A stretch of DNA of 20,375 nt from NCBI GenBank assembly GCA_002751075.1, contig NAOQ01000167.1:3386-23760 (forward strand), written 5' to 3'. Below are positions 9,401 through 18,669 of this stretch, one piece after another; position 1 is the first letter of the stretch; each line of letters starts with the position of its first letter. The position numbers were made by a program, and so were the translations under genes. Source of the stretch: Ichthyophonus hoferi. Taxonomy: Eukaryota; Opisthokonta; Ichthyosporea; Ichthyophonida; Ichthyophonidae. The notes beneath the pieces were generated by a model, which worked only from the letters and a program-made list of their open reading frames with translations, did no database searches and was not told where the DNA came from.

Positions 9401-10635
9401 TACTCAAGCTGTATTGTTATGGTGCGAATGCCTGTATCATACCTTTGCATTACGTATGTTTCAATATAGTATATAGCAGGGACTAGATTAATAATAGGCA
9501 TAAATAATATGAAAAACTTTAAAAATGAAATAGACGAAAAAACAAACCAAATAGGAAATAGAAACAAAAGAATCACAAAAAAATGAGTGAAGAGGTGTGC
9601 CTGAACTGGAATAAACTACAGACTAAAACATCATTTGTATTTGTATATTGACTATATATCACTACCTAGCCAATTATAGAATAGAGACTAGATAATCTAG
9701 GGAGATCAAGAGAACGACATTTTAATTGTAACGTCTATCAAGAACGTCATTATTGCACTATTAATACAGATATTCTATTCGCTATATTCATTATTCCATT
9801 TTAATATCGTGCAACGAATGGCTGGATAGGTTTATTGCTTTAACTATTCATGACCATGTATGTCACAGGCTATCAAATTATGGTTTGTATGCTCTCAGTT
9901 TAGTATGTGTAAGGTGGTCTGTTGTTAATTTTAATATAGAGGTTGTTGTAATTATTATTATTACATATGTATGCCTATATTGTTGTATCTGTGTGTATAT
10001 GCAGGTATAAAAACATAAATGCCATAATAACAATAGGCATATATGTGTGTGCAAATGTAGAATTATAAACACAAGAGTGTACGTGTATGTATATGTGATT
10101 GGGTATTAGTAACCACCCACGCTTCCAATCAATCTATCAATAATTTCGTGTGCTCTATGTATGTTATCCTGCATTTATAAGTGAGAATGTTTGTGAAACT
10201 AGAATAAGGAGTAGTTTATTTACATAATAAAGATAATATATATCGGGTAATATTCAATATAAGGTATTTCCACACGTACATGTGATGTGTGTGTGTGTGT
10301 GTGTGTTTATATCAATTTGGGGGTATCTAAGAGAATGCACGTACATATATATATACATGGGCAAGTTAAAAACTACAATGAAAATATCAGACAAACTTAC
10401 TTAACACGGTAACTATGAAATTAATATAAGCAAAGCTCAACACACTAAGGGCCAGAACAAAGGGAATTAATTGTCCTGCTTTCACAATGTATCTAATAAT
10501 TAACAGAAACATGTTATTCCATGTCTTTTTATCTTTTCCTTTCTCCCTCCTATCCTTATTCGGCCGTGGTATAGGCACCGATCCCATTTCCGTCACGCTT
10601 GAAAGGAGGTTATCTTGTGATTCAACTAGCGACAT
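3248..10635 (-). CDS. DHHC-type protein S-palmitoyltransferase (ZDHHC2/15/20-like)
   Basis: Exons in gene order: 10635-10401, 9247-9218, 8519-8425, 7730-7635, 7347-7265, 6877-6845, 5789-5669, 4636-4504, 3901-3772, and a last exon from about 3392 to 3248. The sum is 1101 nt, 366 aa, the size of ZDHHC2/20. The enzyme transfers palmitate from palmitoyl-CoA to protein cysteines at Golgi, endosomal or plasma membranes. TM1 is about residues 52-78 and TM2 about 89-111. The Cys-rich domain starts at YCPKC (160-164), followed by HHCSIC, CVLRMDHHCPW (active Cys189) and NCVGFHNYKYF. TM3 and TM4 follow. The TTLE motif is at 273-276 and a PaCCT-like stretch (NGFDLGWKKNWEAIMG) at 291-306. An acidic C-terminal tail ends the protein. 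The start ATG lies after in-frame upstream sequence without family similarity. The family is certain; the subgroup is inferred from length and motif spacing. Confidence 0.88.
3772..3901 (-). CDS. DHHC exon 9: post-TM4 conserved region
   Basis: Acceptor tataacag before 3901, donor gtgagt at 3771, phase 1 to 2. It encodes ESFRLPYFTVETKHENGFDL then GWKKNWEAIMGPWGWSLLIP. NGFxLGxxKNWxxIxG and the LL(I)P end match the conserved C-terminal core. Reading through the donor meets TGA one codon later. Confidence 0.85.
4504..4636 (-). CDS. DHHC exon 8: TM4 and TTxE motif
   Basis: Acceptor tctttacag before 4636, donor gtatat at 4503, phase 0 to 1. It encodes a lumenal start (SGISVEHMP), TM4 (LIAEIFLAFMFGLALWGLLI) and HTSLICRNLTTL. 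The Glu of TTxE is completed by the next exon. H....CRNxTTxE is a family signature. Confidence 0.9.
5567..5604. repeat. Poly-A tract (poly-U in DHHC pre-mRNA)
   Basis: A run of 28 A, one T, then 9 A. It lies in DHHC intron 7, about 65 nt past the donor of exon 7 on the transcribed sense strand. Confidence 0.95.
5669..5789 (-). CDS. DHHC exon 7: end of zinc domain and TM3
   Basis: Acceptor cacgcag before 5789, donor gtaagg at 5668, phase 2 to 0. It encodes VVNCVGFHNYKYFYLFLFWT then a hydrophobic TM3 (SWLTVFYVSACLPNVIQVFK). NCVGxxNYKxF is the conserved end of the DHHC domain. Confidence 0.9.
5821..5850. repeat. 10-bp tandem repeat, three copies
   Basis: attatatttg followed by two copies of attatatgtg, in DHHC intron 6 just upstream (gene sense) of exon 7. 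Confidence 0.85.
6620..6673. repeat. (GT/GTAT)n microsatellite
   Basis: Alternating gtgtat, gtgt and gtatgcat units, in DHHC intron 6. Confidence 0.9.
6845..6877 (-). CDS. DHHC exon 6 (33-nt microexon with the catalytic DHHC)
   Basis: Acceptor tctatag before 6877, donor gtatgt at 6844, phase 2 to 2. Together with flanking bases it encodes ACVLRMDHHCPW. It carries the active-site Cys and two zinc-binding His. Phases on both sides match perfectly. Confidence 0.92.
7030..7205. repeat. A-rich low-complexity tract (U-rich in DHHC pre-mRNA)
   Basis: Runs of 9 to 14 A split by single C, then ataaat-type units. It fills about half of DHHC intron 5, between exon 5 and the catalytic microexon 6. Confidence 0.9.
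7265..7347 (-). CDS. DHHC exon 5: first half of the Cys-rich zinc domain
   Basis: Acceptor tatctcag before 7347, donor gtatgc at 7264, phase 0 to 2. It encodes ESSGNMRYCPKCNVLKPDRA and HHCSICN. These are the first zinc ligands of the domain (CxxC, HC, C). Confidence 0.92.
7635..7730 (-). CDS. DHHC exon 4: cytosolic segment before the zinc domain
   Basis: Acceptor ttatctag before 7730, donor gtaagg at 7634, phase 0 to 0, 32 codons: FVVATQYHILDDKSKVVGLD then ARVKCPVTTSTC. Open frame and exact phases support it. This variable linker between TM2 and the Cys-rich domain is not motif-bearing in the family. Confidence 0.68.
8425..8519 (-). CDS. DHHC exon 3: TM2
   Basis: Acceptor ctacag before 8519, donor gtacat at 8424, phase 1 to 0. 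It encodes VIYIFLLHFLNAMVFWSYFK followed by TILTAPGHVPRE. The FWSYxxTI...P pattern is typical of TM2 and the cytosolic turn in ZDHHC2/15/20-like enzymes. Confidence 0.82.
8616..8673. repeat. (TA)n/(TATG)n microsatellite
   Basis: tatatatacgtatatgtatg followed by further gtat units, in DHHC intron 2. Confidence 0.85.
9218..9247 (-). CDS. DHHC exon 2 (30-nt microexon)
   Basis: Acceptor tctacag before 9247, donor gtgagt at 9217. In phase 1 it encodes RDYVQHVYLQ and leaves in phase 1. The peptide fits the lumenal loop between TM1 and TM2. Support is the splice sites, phase continuity and position; the sequence itself is too short to identify. Confidence 0.6.
10284..10307. repeat. (GT)n microsatellite
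   Basis: About eleven GT units in DHHC intron 1, about 95 bp past the donor of exon 1 in gene sense. Confidence 0.92.
10401..10635 (-). CDS. DHHC exon 1: N-terminus and TM1
   Basis: Start ATG at 10635-10633 (MSLVESQDNLL), donor gtaagt at 10400, leaves in phase 1. It encodes a polar, basic N-terminal segment (RPNKDRREKGKDKK) followed by a hydrophobic stretch (LIPFVLALSVLSFAYINFIV) taken as TM1. An (AT)10 repeat lies about 25 nt upstream of the ATG. Confidence 0.75.
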
Positions 10636-10659
10636 AATTTCTTCTTTCACTATTAGTAG

Positions 10660-10679
10660 TATATATATATATATATATA
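10660..10679. repeat. (AT)10 repeat just upstream of the DHHC start codon
   Basis: Perfect AT alternation about 25 nt upstream of the ATG at 10635. It probably lies in the 5' UTR or promoter-proximal DNA. A TATA-box reading cannot be separated from simple-repeat behaviour. Confidence 0.85.
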
Positions 10680-13209
10680 GTCGTCCTTTTTCTAAAAAAG
10701 ATGGGCCACTGAAAGGTCGATAAAAGTATAGAAGGCAATTATAATAGTCAATGCATAATTCTGGATTAAAAAAATATGTATTGTAGCAATTGTAGCAATG
10801 TAGCAATATAAAATTTTTAGTTGCTCAATTGTGAAAAGTATTTATTGAGTATGTTTTCTTGTGATAGAAAGAAATATTACACCAATATAGTGAACTGCTA
10901 TTATTATTATTATTTAAAAAAGTCTACAAGATCATTTTTTTTTCACACGCTTGTTATTTATTGAGAATGTTAATACATTTTAGGACATCTATCACAAAGA
11001 TGGATATTTGAAATGCATTGACTATCCCTACAATTGAACTATTTTTAGACATTCTTTGCATAATCGAAAGAGACTGGTATATTCACTAACTATATTTACT
11101 GCCTTCTTTTTGGTATGCGCGCGTATACCCTAAGTATTTGAGACTTAAATAAAATTATTTTAGGACTAGTTTACAAAAAGGTATAAAGTTTTTAACTTTG
11201 ATTGGCTCCATAAGTTTTATTATTAATAAGAACGTAGATTAAGTTGGTTGTGTGATCAAGAGCTCTATTATTCGACAAGGCATTTAACTGGCCGTACACT
11301 TTAATGTATATATGTATGTAGTGAAGGATCTGGAGATATCATAGTATTAAAATGTATAACTTGTAGGAAAACTTATTTGGAGTTTGATAAAAAAATAAAC
11401 TGGTACCTTGATTTGGCCGTCTAACAATAATAAAATTATAAATAGCACATACAACTTTAGAACTGCAGTGAGGTTATAGCATTAAATAACACACCCAACA
11501 ACTCTTTAATAAAAATAATAATAAATTAAGTTACGTATTTTTATCGATTGTTTATTCACCTTGATCATTTTACTATTATTTAAATACCTATATAGTGAAT
11601 ATATTTTGTGTCACTTTTAAGCATTTCAAAAAAGGCTTCAATTCTGTTTATCTATGTATCTATAATTTTGGCCTATTCTTTTAGTCCGTAAGCATTCCAG
11701 ATTAGTTGTAAAAACTAAAAATAAAAATAAAAGGGGTTTAACTTCATCTTGTGCCAGACTATTAAGTATATTTTTAGGTTAATTTCTCAGGAAAACAAAA
11801 GAATAAAAAGTATGATATTGAAATCATATGATCTTGTCTTATAACAAACTATTATGTACCTACGTATGTCTATTTATTATTCAATCCTTTTTATCTTTAA
11901 GAATGTCTATCTTTATTAATAAATTTCGCTTCTCATAATCTCTTTATAGATTGATTTACGCCGTACTATATTGGTATGGCATATTTAGATACTTTAAAGA
12001 GATTAGCGTTTCTGACAAGCCATAATAGAGTTGCATATCTTTTCAGTTAACATTTAATTATCCGATGGTTCTCCAACATAAAAATATAATTTTTCCTATC
12101 TAAAATATTTGAGAAGAGAGACATAGGTGTGGCAGGTTTAGTAGGCTGCATCCCTAATCCATGATCAACACAGAAAAAAAAAATGTTAAAGAGAATGGTG
12201 CCGCTGGAAATTGAAACGATCAATAAAATAATATTCACATCATCCAGGTTATTTATTTGCTTGTCGTTTTGACCAAATATTTTTTTGGTCTTCAAATTAA
12301 AACTTCAAAACAATGCAATAATGGCTACCATTTATATTCACAAAATACATTGGTTTGTATGGCTTTAATGTACTTATCACATAACTTAATGTATAAAATT
12401 TTAATGTATTTACCTTAAAATTTATTATTTAATTTTACAACTTGATTAGCTACAACGGCCAACTTTAAAAATCCTAATCAAAACCCAATCCTTGGTTTTA
12501 TAAGTCTAATTGATATATTTAAGTGTGTTTTACTTGAGATATGCTCTGAAAAAGCAACACTAAATATCCTCACCAACCTGTGCCCCTCTAGAATTTATAT
12601 TTATCTATTATTTTATATTACGAGATCATTAACTTTGAATGAACACATCGTTCAAATCGATTTGTCGATGTATAGTTTGCAAGCACATATATTAGTGAAT
12701 TGGCTAATGCGCCATTCAAATAAGTACACTGTAGTGCAAGATTATCGAGATAGGATCAGTCATTCCTAGTAGGTCTCTGTTATTTTTCATGAATTGTCTT
12801 AGTCAATAAGAATATTTATGGATGGTCCTATTTAGATTATTGAGCGCTCTATGGGTGCCACCCAAAAATAACACCCACGGTAAAATGCAGTATTAAAGAA
12901 AACAAAAATAAATAATAAAGGACGCCCGCTCACACACACATGTGCGGGAATATTAGTAAAAAATACGACCCACTCACAGATACGCGGTATCAATAGCAAA
13001 ATACAAAGTTCTCGTAAGCGCACACAAAAAAACTTTGCATTTAATTATATACATGTAATAACCACATCGTTATTGTAATGTTTAATCCACCACGGGCAAG
13101 ATAATCAGTGTCCAGATCTCTCGCTCGTTCAGAACACAGAGAACCAATTACTAATATTAAATAACGACGATAGTTATTATCTACAACGTAATATATCACC
13201 CCTTACTGA

Positions 13210-13350
13210 TCAATCTCATTGTTTTCTACATTTGTACCCAAGCGCATAGAAACATCTATCTCTTCTGAATTACAACAGAGTTATAATTACCACAGCCAGT
13301 TACCTAGAGAGTTGGTATACGGGCCTTCTATAGAACCTCCACCACAATAA
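13210..13350 (+). other. Short coding-like open block, 46 codons
   Basis: Open from TCA after TGA 13207-13209 to TAA 13348-13350. The peptide includes IETSISSELQQSYNYHSQLP and RELVYGPSIEPPPQ, a composition rich in Ser, Gln, Pro and Tyr that looks protein-like for such AT-rich DNA. No start, domain or firm splice sites are identified. It may be chance or a remnant exon. Confidence 0.2.
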
Positions 13351-13379
13351 CTGCGCCTTAAAGACCAATCCTATCAAGT

Positions 13380-13502
13380 GACTATACTATTACTAACACT
13401 GGTTCAGCAATATTAACTACTACCGGTTATACAATTGGAGATCCTGAGAGCCATGGACAAGTCTCTAGAACTGACACAGTTTCTGATATTTTGAAACAGT
13501 AA
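13380..13502 (+). pseudogene. Fragment related to the block after lectin module 1
   Basis: A 40-codon frame ending TAA at 13500. Residues TITNTGSAILTTTGYTIGD correspond to ITYTGQITITTASYTIGD at 1075-1134. The nucleotide match over 13389-13448 is 44 of 60, and several differences are synonymous. It continues PESHGQVSRTDTVSDILKQ and stops. No lectin-domain exon was recognised nearby, so this may be a stranded or decayed exon from a lectin paralogue. Confidence 0.35.
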
Positions 13503-14094
13503 AAATATTTATAAAATGCTTATCCATCCATGCATATATATATGGCTGAAAGCATATATGAGGTATCTATTAATTCATCAGGAGATATCGGTTATTAATG
13601 TATAATAATTGCATGGGCTGCAGTTGACTGGAATACCCCCAACAAGCATATCTATATAGCATATTTGTAGAGTAAAATATTCATTAATCAAAATCATAGG
13701 TTAGCATTTGGACTCTACAGCCACATTTATTGTAAATTGTTCTAGTACTGAACATCTTAAATTGTAAAAGGTATTATTGCATAATGGGTGGGTTTATATT
13801 AAATTCATAGATAGAAGGCCACAAAGAGCCCTAAAAGAAGTCACCCACTAGATAAGGTCAAAACCCGCAGAAAAAATAATATGAATAATATAATATGTTA
13901 TATTACTGCTATATTTTCAACAAAAATGCTACTAATATTAGGAATGCTAGAACAACAACACAGTTGACTTCCACTTCGATTGATTAAAGTCATAAAAATG
14001 AGTTTCAAAAAAATACATTGAGGCATTTACAGGTATAAATGTACTCAAGGAGAGAAAAAACATAAGATCAATCAAGATAAAGAGAAATTATTAA

Positions 14095-14232
14095 TCATTT
14101 GGAGCCACATTATATGTCACAACAACAATGGTCCATATTACTCTTGACCCAATGATGGAACACATCGAATATGATATCCTTCCAATAGGTATCGGTACCA
14201 ATCCACCTACCGTTGACGTGTTTACATACTAA
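14095..14232 (+). other. Short coding-like open block, 45 codons
   Basis: Open from TCA after TAA 14092-14094 to TAA 14230-14232. It contains FGATLYVTTTMVHITLDPMM and EHIEYDILPIGIGTNPP. IEYDIL fits the loose ITIM pattern (I/V/L)xYxx(L/V), but single matches of that kind occur by chance. A possible phase 1 acceptor (tcatttggag) precedes 14105. No function is assigned. Confidence 0.2.
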
Positions 14233-15498
14233 TGGTATGATTTAACTCCAATCAGTCAACACAGGAGAAAGATATGCTCCACTAAGCGATGGAGAATGAA
14301 AGGCTAGAGCTGAAGGGAATATGTATACTCTAGTGTGGTCCTTTCCTTCTTACAGAACTGGCTGGTCTGTTTTAACAAAATAATATAAAATAAATAAAAG
14401 ATGATGAAGAATAAAGAGAATAGGTAGGGATATAGACATAGAACGAAAAGGGGTAGTGTGTGGTCATGGACATATACCCTCATATACAGGTTGTATTTAA
14501 ATCCAAAATTATATACACTATTTCGGAAAGCTCAAAATTTGTTGTTGCATATTATTGTATGCGTGTTTTTATATATAAGACCAGCTATAATAGTGAATAT
14601 ATTACTACGTCAGTGAGTGTTTAAGTCGACTATTTCTACGATATGAGCTAGGGAAGTGAGATTAAGCCCCAAATATAAATGGTATTACATGAAATATACT
14701 AAAATGAAATAATGTAATGCAATTTCATATACAAATTAGGAGATAGGTGGCAGGATACATTCCTATATATAATTTCTGGAATATCATATCCATATCTATT
14801 CACAACTGCACTGTTACACAGACTGCCATGCAAGAAAGAAGAACAGGAAAGGAAACCAAAACTCACCGGAATCAAACAGCAAACTACTTTGTGAACTCAG
14901 ATGTGGTGCCCTATTGTTCATACGTACGTTAGCATTGTTTTATAATCGCTTGGTTGGCTAATACGTTTTATTACATATCAGGCCCAGACAGCTTAATTCA
15001 TTGGATATTTACAAATTGTAAAAGATTATAAATACTTGCTTTAATAGGATCAGATAAATGATTTAAAGATATTCCAATTTTTTTTAATAAATTGATATAG
15101 TAATACTAGTTTTAATAATAACCATAATGATAGCAATAATAATAATAACAGCAATGGTAATGCAAAAACAACCTACTTTGAATATACTCTTATGTAAGAA
15201 CCCATCGAAAATGATATGCAATACTATGTAGAGAGTGAAAGAGAAAGAAATAGAATAAAAATGAAATTTAAAATAAAAAAATGAAAAAGGAAAACCAGAC
15301 AATCAGAATTCATGGGTCTAACGAATAGAAACAATAAGTGGGTATGTTAAATATTGTATAATGAAAAGGAAAAAGAGTTAGATGGTAAAATATAAACAAA
15401 GAAATGAATAAGGTAGTACTATAAAAAGGTATAATAAATAATAATGTAGTATAATGACTTAATATATATAAATACGAAACACTGATGCATATATGTAG

Positions 15499-15520
15499 AG
15501 GTATAGGTATAGGTATAGGT
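15499..15520. repeat. (ATAGGT)n short tandem repeat
   Basis: About three and a half copies of aggtat between gtag and cgttg, about 350 bp beyond the helicase stop. Confidence 0.85.
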
Positions 15521-15873
15521 CGTTGTGGTGGAAATATGGGTTATAATGCCAAAAGGAAGAAATCCCAAATGATATATATGATAAAAAGATATCTGAATGG
15601 AACGTATTGTATGTGGGAGTAAATAAGATTAGATCGGGCTAATGCACATTGTACTAAAAAAAATATAAAAAATAGAGAAAGTGTAAAAATAAATAGAGTT
15701 ATGCATGAAGTAATAAATATATAAAAGAGGATAATGTATGATGGTACGATATTCTGACAGTATGATGGTATGTATTTGTGTCTTTATGTATGCAAACTAA
15801 GTAAGCTTTAAAAATGAAGGAAAAATATGAACTAACAACAACAAAAAAAAAACATAACTCCCCCCATAACTAT

Positions 15874-18669
15874 CTACCGATTAATTTGCGGTGTTGGTGA
15901 CAGTGACACATACGTTGAACTCTCTCCTCCAGCAGTATCCTTCTTCCCTTTTTTCTTCTTTTTAGATTTAAGCTTGCTCAAAAGGTCTGTAGATGGGCCC
16001 TCTTTGACTGCATTATCCTTCTGTTTTTTTAAAAATTTACACTTGGGCGCCATAGTGGCCAAAGCTCTACTTGAGTCCTGGAACTCAATGTTATTCTTTT
16101 TGCTGGAAACATCTTGATTATTGACGGCGTTGCTATTAATGTTTGTATTATCATTATTATCAAGAGTAATTTCTTTATCAACAACATTATCCTGTGTATT
16201 TTTACCTTTCTTTTTAGTAATTTTATTATTCACTATACTATCCTTGCTTTTATTGAGACCCTTTTTGCTATCGTTGCTACGCTTATCGCTTCCACGTTTT
16301 CCTTTCTTTTTGTTGATACTGCTATTTGTGTTACTGCTCACCTTACTGTCAATACTGATAGTATCATTAACATCATTATCCACGTCATTTATATTATCTT
16401 TGTTAAGACCCGAATTCACATGATTGTCAATCATAGACATTGCACCCAATGCCTTTATCAACCTTTTCTCCTCATGGATGGCCTCAGCAGGGTCCAATTC
16501 TAACTCATCATCCTCAAGTCCTAGTGAATCATCTGAGAGGTTGGTCAAAGGACATGGCTTGACAGGCCATACCAAATCACACATTAAGACGGCATGTTCC
16601 TCTCCTTCCTCTACAACCACATCATCCTCTTGCCTGTCTCCCACGAGTATATCCAATCCTTTCTTCTTCTTTTTTTGGTCTTCTTTTTTCGCCATATTCT
16701 TAAAACTCTTATACAAATCATCGTCCGATAGAGTTGTTTCTTTACTTCCTGTGACGATTCCTACTGAGATATTCTTCAGGTGGTCCATTGATAGAGGAGG
16801 CCGCATCTTTATGATTTGAAGTAATTTTACATACTTTTCATACGGGGACATAGGTGATAAACTTTTGAACTCCGCTGCCTTTGCAGTTTTCTTCCCAGTT
16901 TTCTTTCCCTTCTCATTACTGTTCGGGCTATACATAAGTTTTAATTCTGGTATAGGTGATGTAGATGACTCTTTAACTGTCTTTCGTTGATTTTTACTCT
17001 GTTTTTGTGGGCGTTCGACAGGAAGGTCATCCATACACATAAGCTGTTGTCTAATGCCAGCTCGAATGCTATTGATTTGTTTAAGATCATTGCGAGCTAA
17101 ATAGTATTGGCCCAATGAAATTACCTCGTTATTACAACTGGATTGAAAGCATACGACTTTGTTATTTTCAGTCATATGAAATAATGTTGGATGGTCCTCA
17201 TCATCTGGATCAGAAAATACCAAAGGTAGAAGCCAACTATCTAATACAGGGGGCAGAACCGTCACACTACGCAGGCACACAACAAGGCCTCTGGCTCCCA
17301 GACTCATACACCCACTGGCTACAGCCAGCAGCGAGTTAGGAATAATTACCACATTTTTGTTTTCTTTCTGCAAGGGGATCAACGGCTCTAACGATGATGT
17401 TTCGTAGGGGTAATGACATAGCCCAGAGACGGGCTGTCTCCGATCACATACGACATTGAGCTTGCCACGACCAGGCTCATGGGCCCCGGCATAGACCATT
17501 GACCATTTAACACCTCGTTCTACCGCCACTGACCCCAGCATACATGAAGTTGTATTTGGAAAATTATCCCCTGTCTCGGTATCAACATCTACACGGTTTC
17601 CAGCAAGCGGGTAGCCACCGGAAGTCTGGAAACGTGCCTGGGCGTCCCCCCGACTGCTCTCCTCCGTACCTAGTAGAGGAAATTCAAGGCGGTAAGGTGT
17701 ATGGGCCACAGTTAGTTTACCTAGTTTTGTGATTTGAAGAACGGCTTTAACAGCCGGGCTGGCATCCTTTACCATACGCATTGCAATGTTTTTCGGTTTC
17801 TTGCTAGATTTTGTTTTCGTCGAAATGGACGTATTTGAACGGCTGGCTAACCCAGCATTTTTATCATCTGTTGTGTTATCCGATTTATTACCATCTTCAG
17901 TCTCCTCAAATACAATTAAATATTTCTTTTTTCCCATCCTCTCCACTCGTTCAACCGCGCCAGCAAATTCGAAAACTTTCCTGGTAGTATCAAGCGATTC
18001 TAGAACATCAATGGCATCAATAGAAGACTCTTTGCCGTAAGAAACCACAATAGAACGACGGGCGACACTAAGTTCTCCATTAAACACCCGATCAATATCT
18101 CCCTCTGCGGTATGTCCTATAAGAAACAAAGGTACACATGCGGCAACCATGACAAATCTCATACGACCCCAGTCGAAGTCAGACAGGAAACCTTTCGGAG
18201 GTATAACCTTTCCTTTTCCTAATGCAAGGGCTGATAAGACTGATAGATCTTGAATGGTGGTAGTTAAGGCCCCCACGTTGCCACCAAAGGCCTCAGGGTA
18301 ACACCTAATAATTTCACCAGCGCGATCTGAAAGATGGGCAACTAAATGGCCGAATTGACGAATTCGTTTGGAATGGATAGCATGGGCATGTTCCCAGGAA
18401 ATCAACCGAGATTTTGATCTTGGGTTTGCATTGGGATTCTCCCCAGCGGGTCTACTGGTGGCAGAACCAAGAATGGCAGGTTTAGGTGTGATGGGACCGG
18501 AGTTTTCAACCCCGGCAAATACCCATTGTCTAAATACTTCTAAATACATGAAGGGCTCGGAATAGAGTCCTCTATCGAAGTATTCTCGTGCATGATGATT
18601 CTCCATCATCTTGGTGATTAGTTCAAATCGATCACGAAGAAATTGCTCGGAGGGTAATAAAAAGACATC
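15874..18669 (-). CDS. Helicase last exon: C-terminal domains and Lys-rich tail
   Basis: Acceptor cactgatag before 18669; stop TAG at 15876-15874; 931 codons in a single uninterrupted exon. In order: a helical stretch (DVFLLPSEQFLRDRFELITK, HHAREYFDRGLYSEPFMYLE); WEHAHAIHSKRIRQFGHLVA; a segment like the TDRD9 region before its RRM-like fold (MRFVMVAACVPLFLIG); the RRM-like part ending VERMGKKKYLIVFEE; and a conserved-looking core (GCMSLGARGLVVCLRSVTVL, LLPLVFSDPDDED). A tail of about 350 residues, rich in Lys, Asn, Asp and Ser, is probably disordered. The end reads SSTYVSLSPTPQINR. Confidence 0.88.
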   Translation of the reverse strand, partial: DVFLLPSEQFLRDRFELITKMMENHHAREYFDRGLYSEPFMYLEVFRQWVFAGVENSGPITPKPAILGSATSRPAGENPNANPRSKSRLISWEHAHAIHSKRIRQFGHLVAHLSDRAGEIIRCYPEAFGGNVGALTTTIQDLSVLSALALGKGKVIPPKGFLSDFDWGRMRFVMVAACVPLFLIGHTAEGDIDRVFNGELSVARRSIVVSYGKESSIDAIDVLESLDTTRKVFEFAGAVERVERMGKKKYLIVFEETEDGNKSDNTTDDKNAGLASRSNTSISTKTKSSKKPKNIAMRMVKDASPAVKAVLQITKLGKLTVAHTPYRLEFPLLGTEESSRGDAQARFQTSGGYPLAGNRVDVDTETGDNFPNTTSCMLGSVAVERGVKWSMVYAGAHEPGRGKLNVVCDRRQPVSGLCHYPYETSSLEPLIPLQKENKNVVIIPNSLLAVASGCMSLGARGLVVCLRSVTVLPPVLDSWLLPLVFSDPDDEDHPTLFHMTENNKVVCFQSSCNNEVISLGQYYLARNDLKQINSIRAGIRQQLMCMDDLPVERPQKQSKNQRKTVKESSTSPIPELKLMYSPNSNEKGKKTGKKTAKAAEFKSLSPMSPYEKYVKLLQIIKMRPPLSMDHLKNISVGIVTGSKETTLSDDDLYKSFKNMAKKEDQKKKKKGLDILVGDRQEDDVVVEEGEEHAVLMCDLVWPVKPCPLTNLSDDSLGLEDDELELDPAEAIHEEKRLIKALGAMSMIDNHVNSGLNKDNINDVDNDVNDTISIDSKVSSNTNSSINKKKGKRGSDKRSNDSKKGLNKSKDSIVNNKITKKKGKNTQDNVVDKEITLDNNDNTNINSNAVNNQDVSSKKNNIEFQDSSRALATMAPKCKFLKKQKDNAVKEGPSTDLLSKLKSKKKKKGKKDTAGGESSTYVSLSPTPQINR

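Larger units (their letters stand above)
10636..15873. other. AT-rich intergenic region, no convincing gene
   Basis: About 5.2 kb between the start of the DHHC gene and the stop of the helicase gene. No long open frame, RNA gene, transposon end or inverted repeat could be recognised by eye. Only a few short open blocks (13210-13350, 13380-13502, 14095-14232) and simple repeats stand out. The promoter of the DHHC gene and the 3' UTR of the helicase gene must lie at its two edges. No AATAAA was seen on the minus strand within about 700 bases of the helicase stop; one occurs near 14964. Confidence 0.6.

Noticed and set aside
12047-12295. Minus-strand 82-codon frame with a hydrophobic segment (DVNIILLIVSISSGTILF)
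   Set aside because: It looks like a membrane segment, but includes a long T-run, lacks convincing splice partners or a recognisable family, and AT-rich DNA often yields such frames.
12832-13023. Minus-strand 63-codon frame (MRLRELCILLLIPRICEW)
   Set aside because: No motif, no neighbour exon and no repeat partner in the window. A transposon remnant is possible but unsupported.
14747-14932. Plus-strand 61-codon frame ending VVPYCSYVR
   Set aside because: Composition is mildly coding-like, but there is no family similarity, no splice context and no second copy.
16114-16819. Plus-strand frames of 100 to 131 codons, hydrophobic or Ser-rich
   Set aside because: Antisense shadows of the Lys/Asn/Asp-rich helicase tail.
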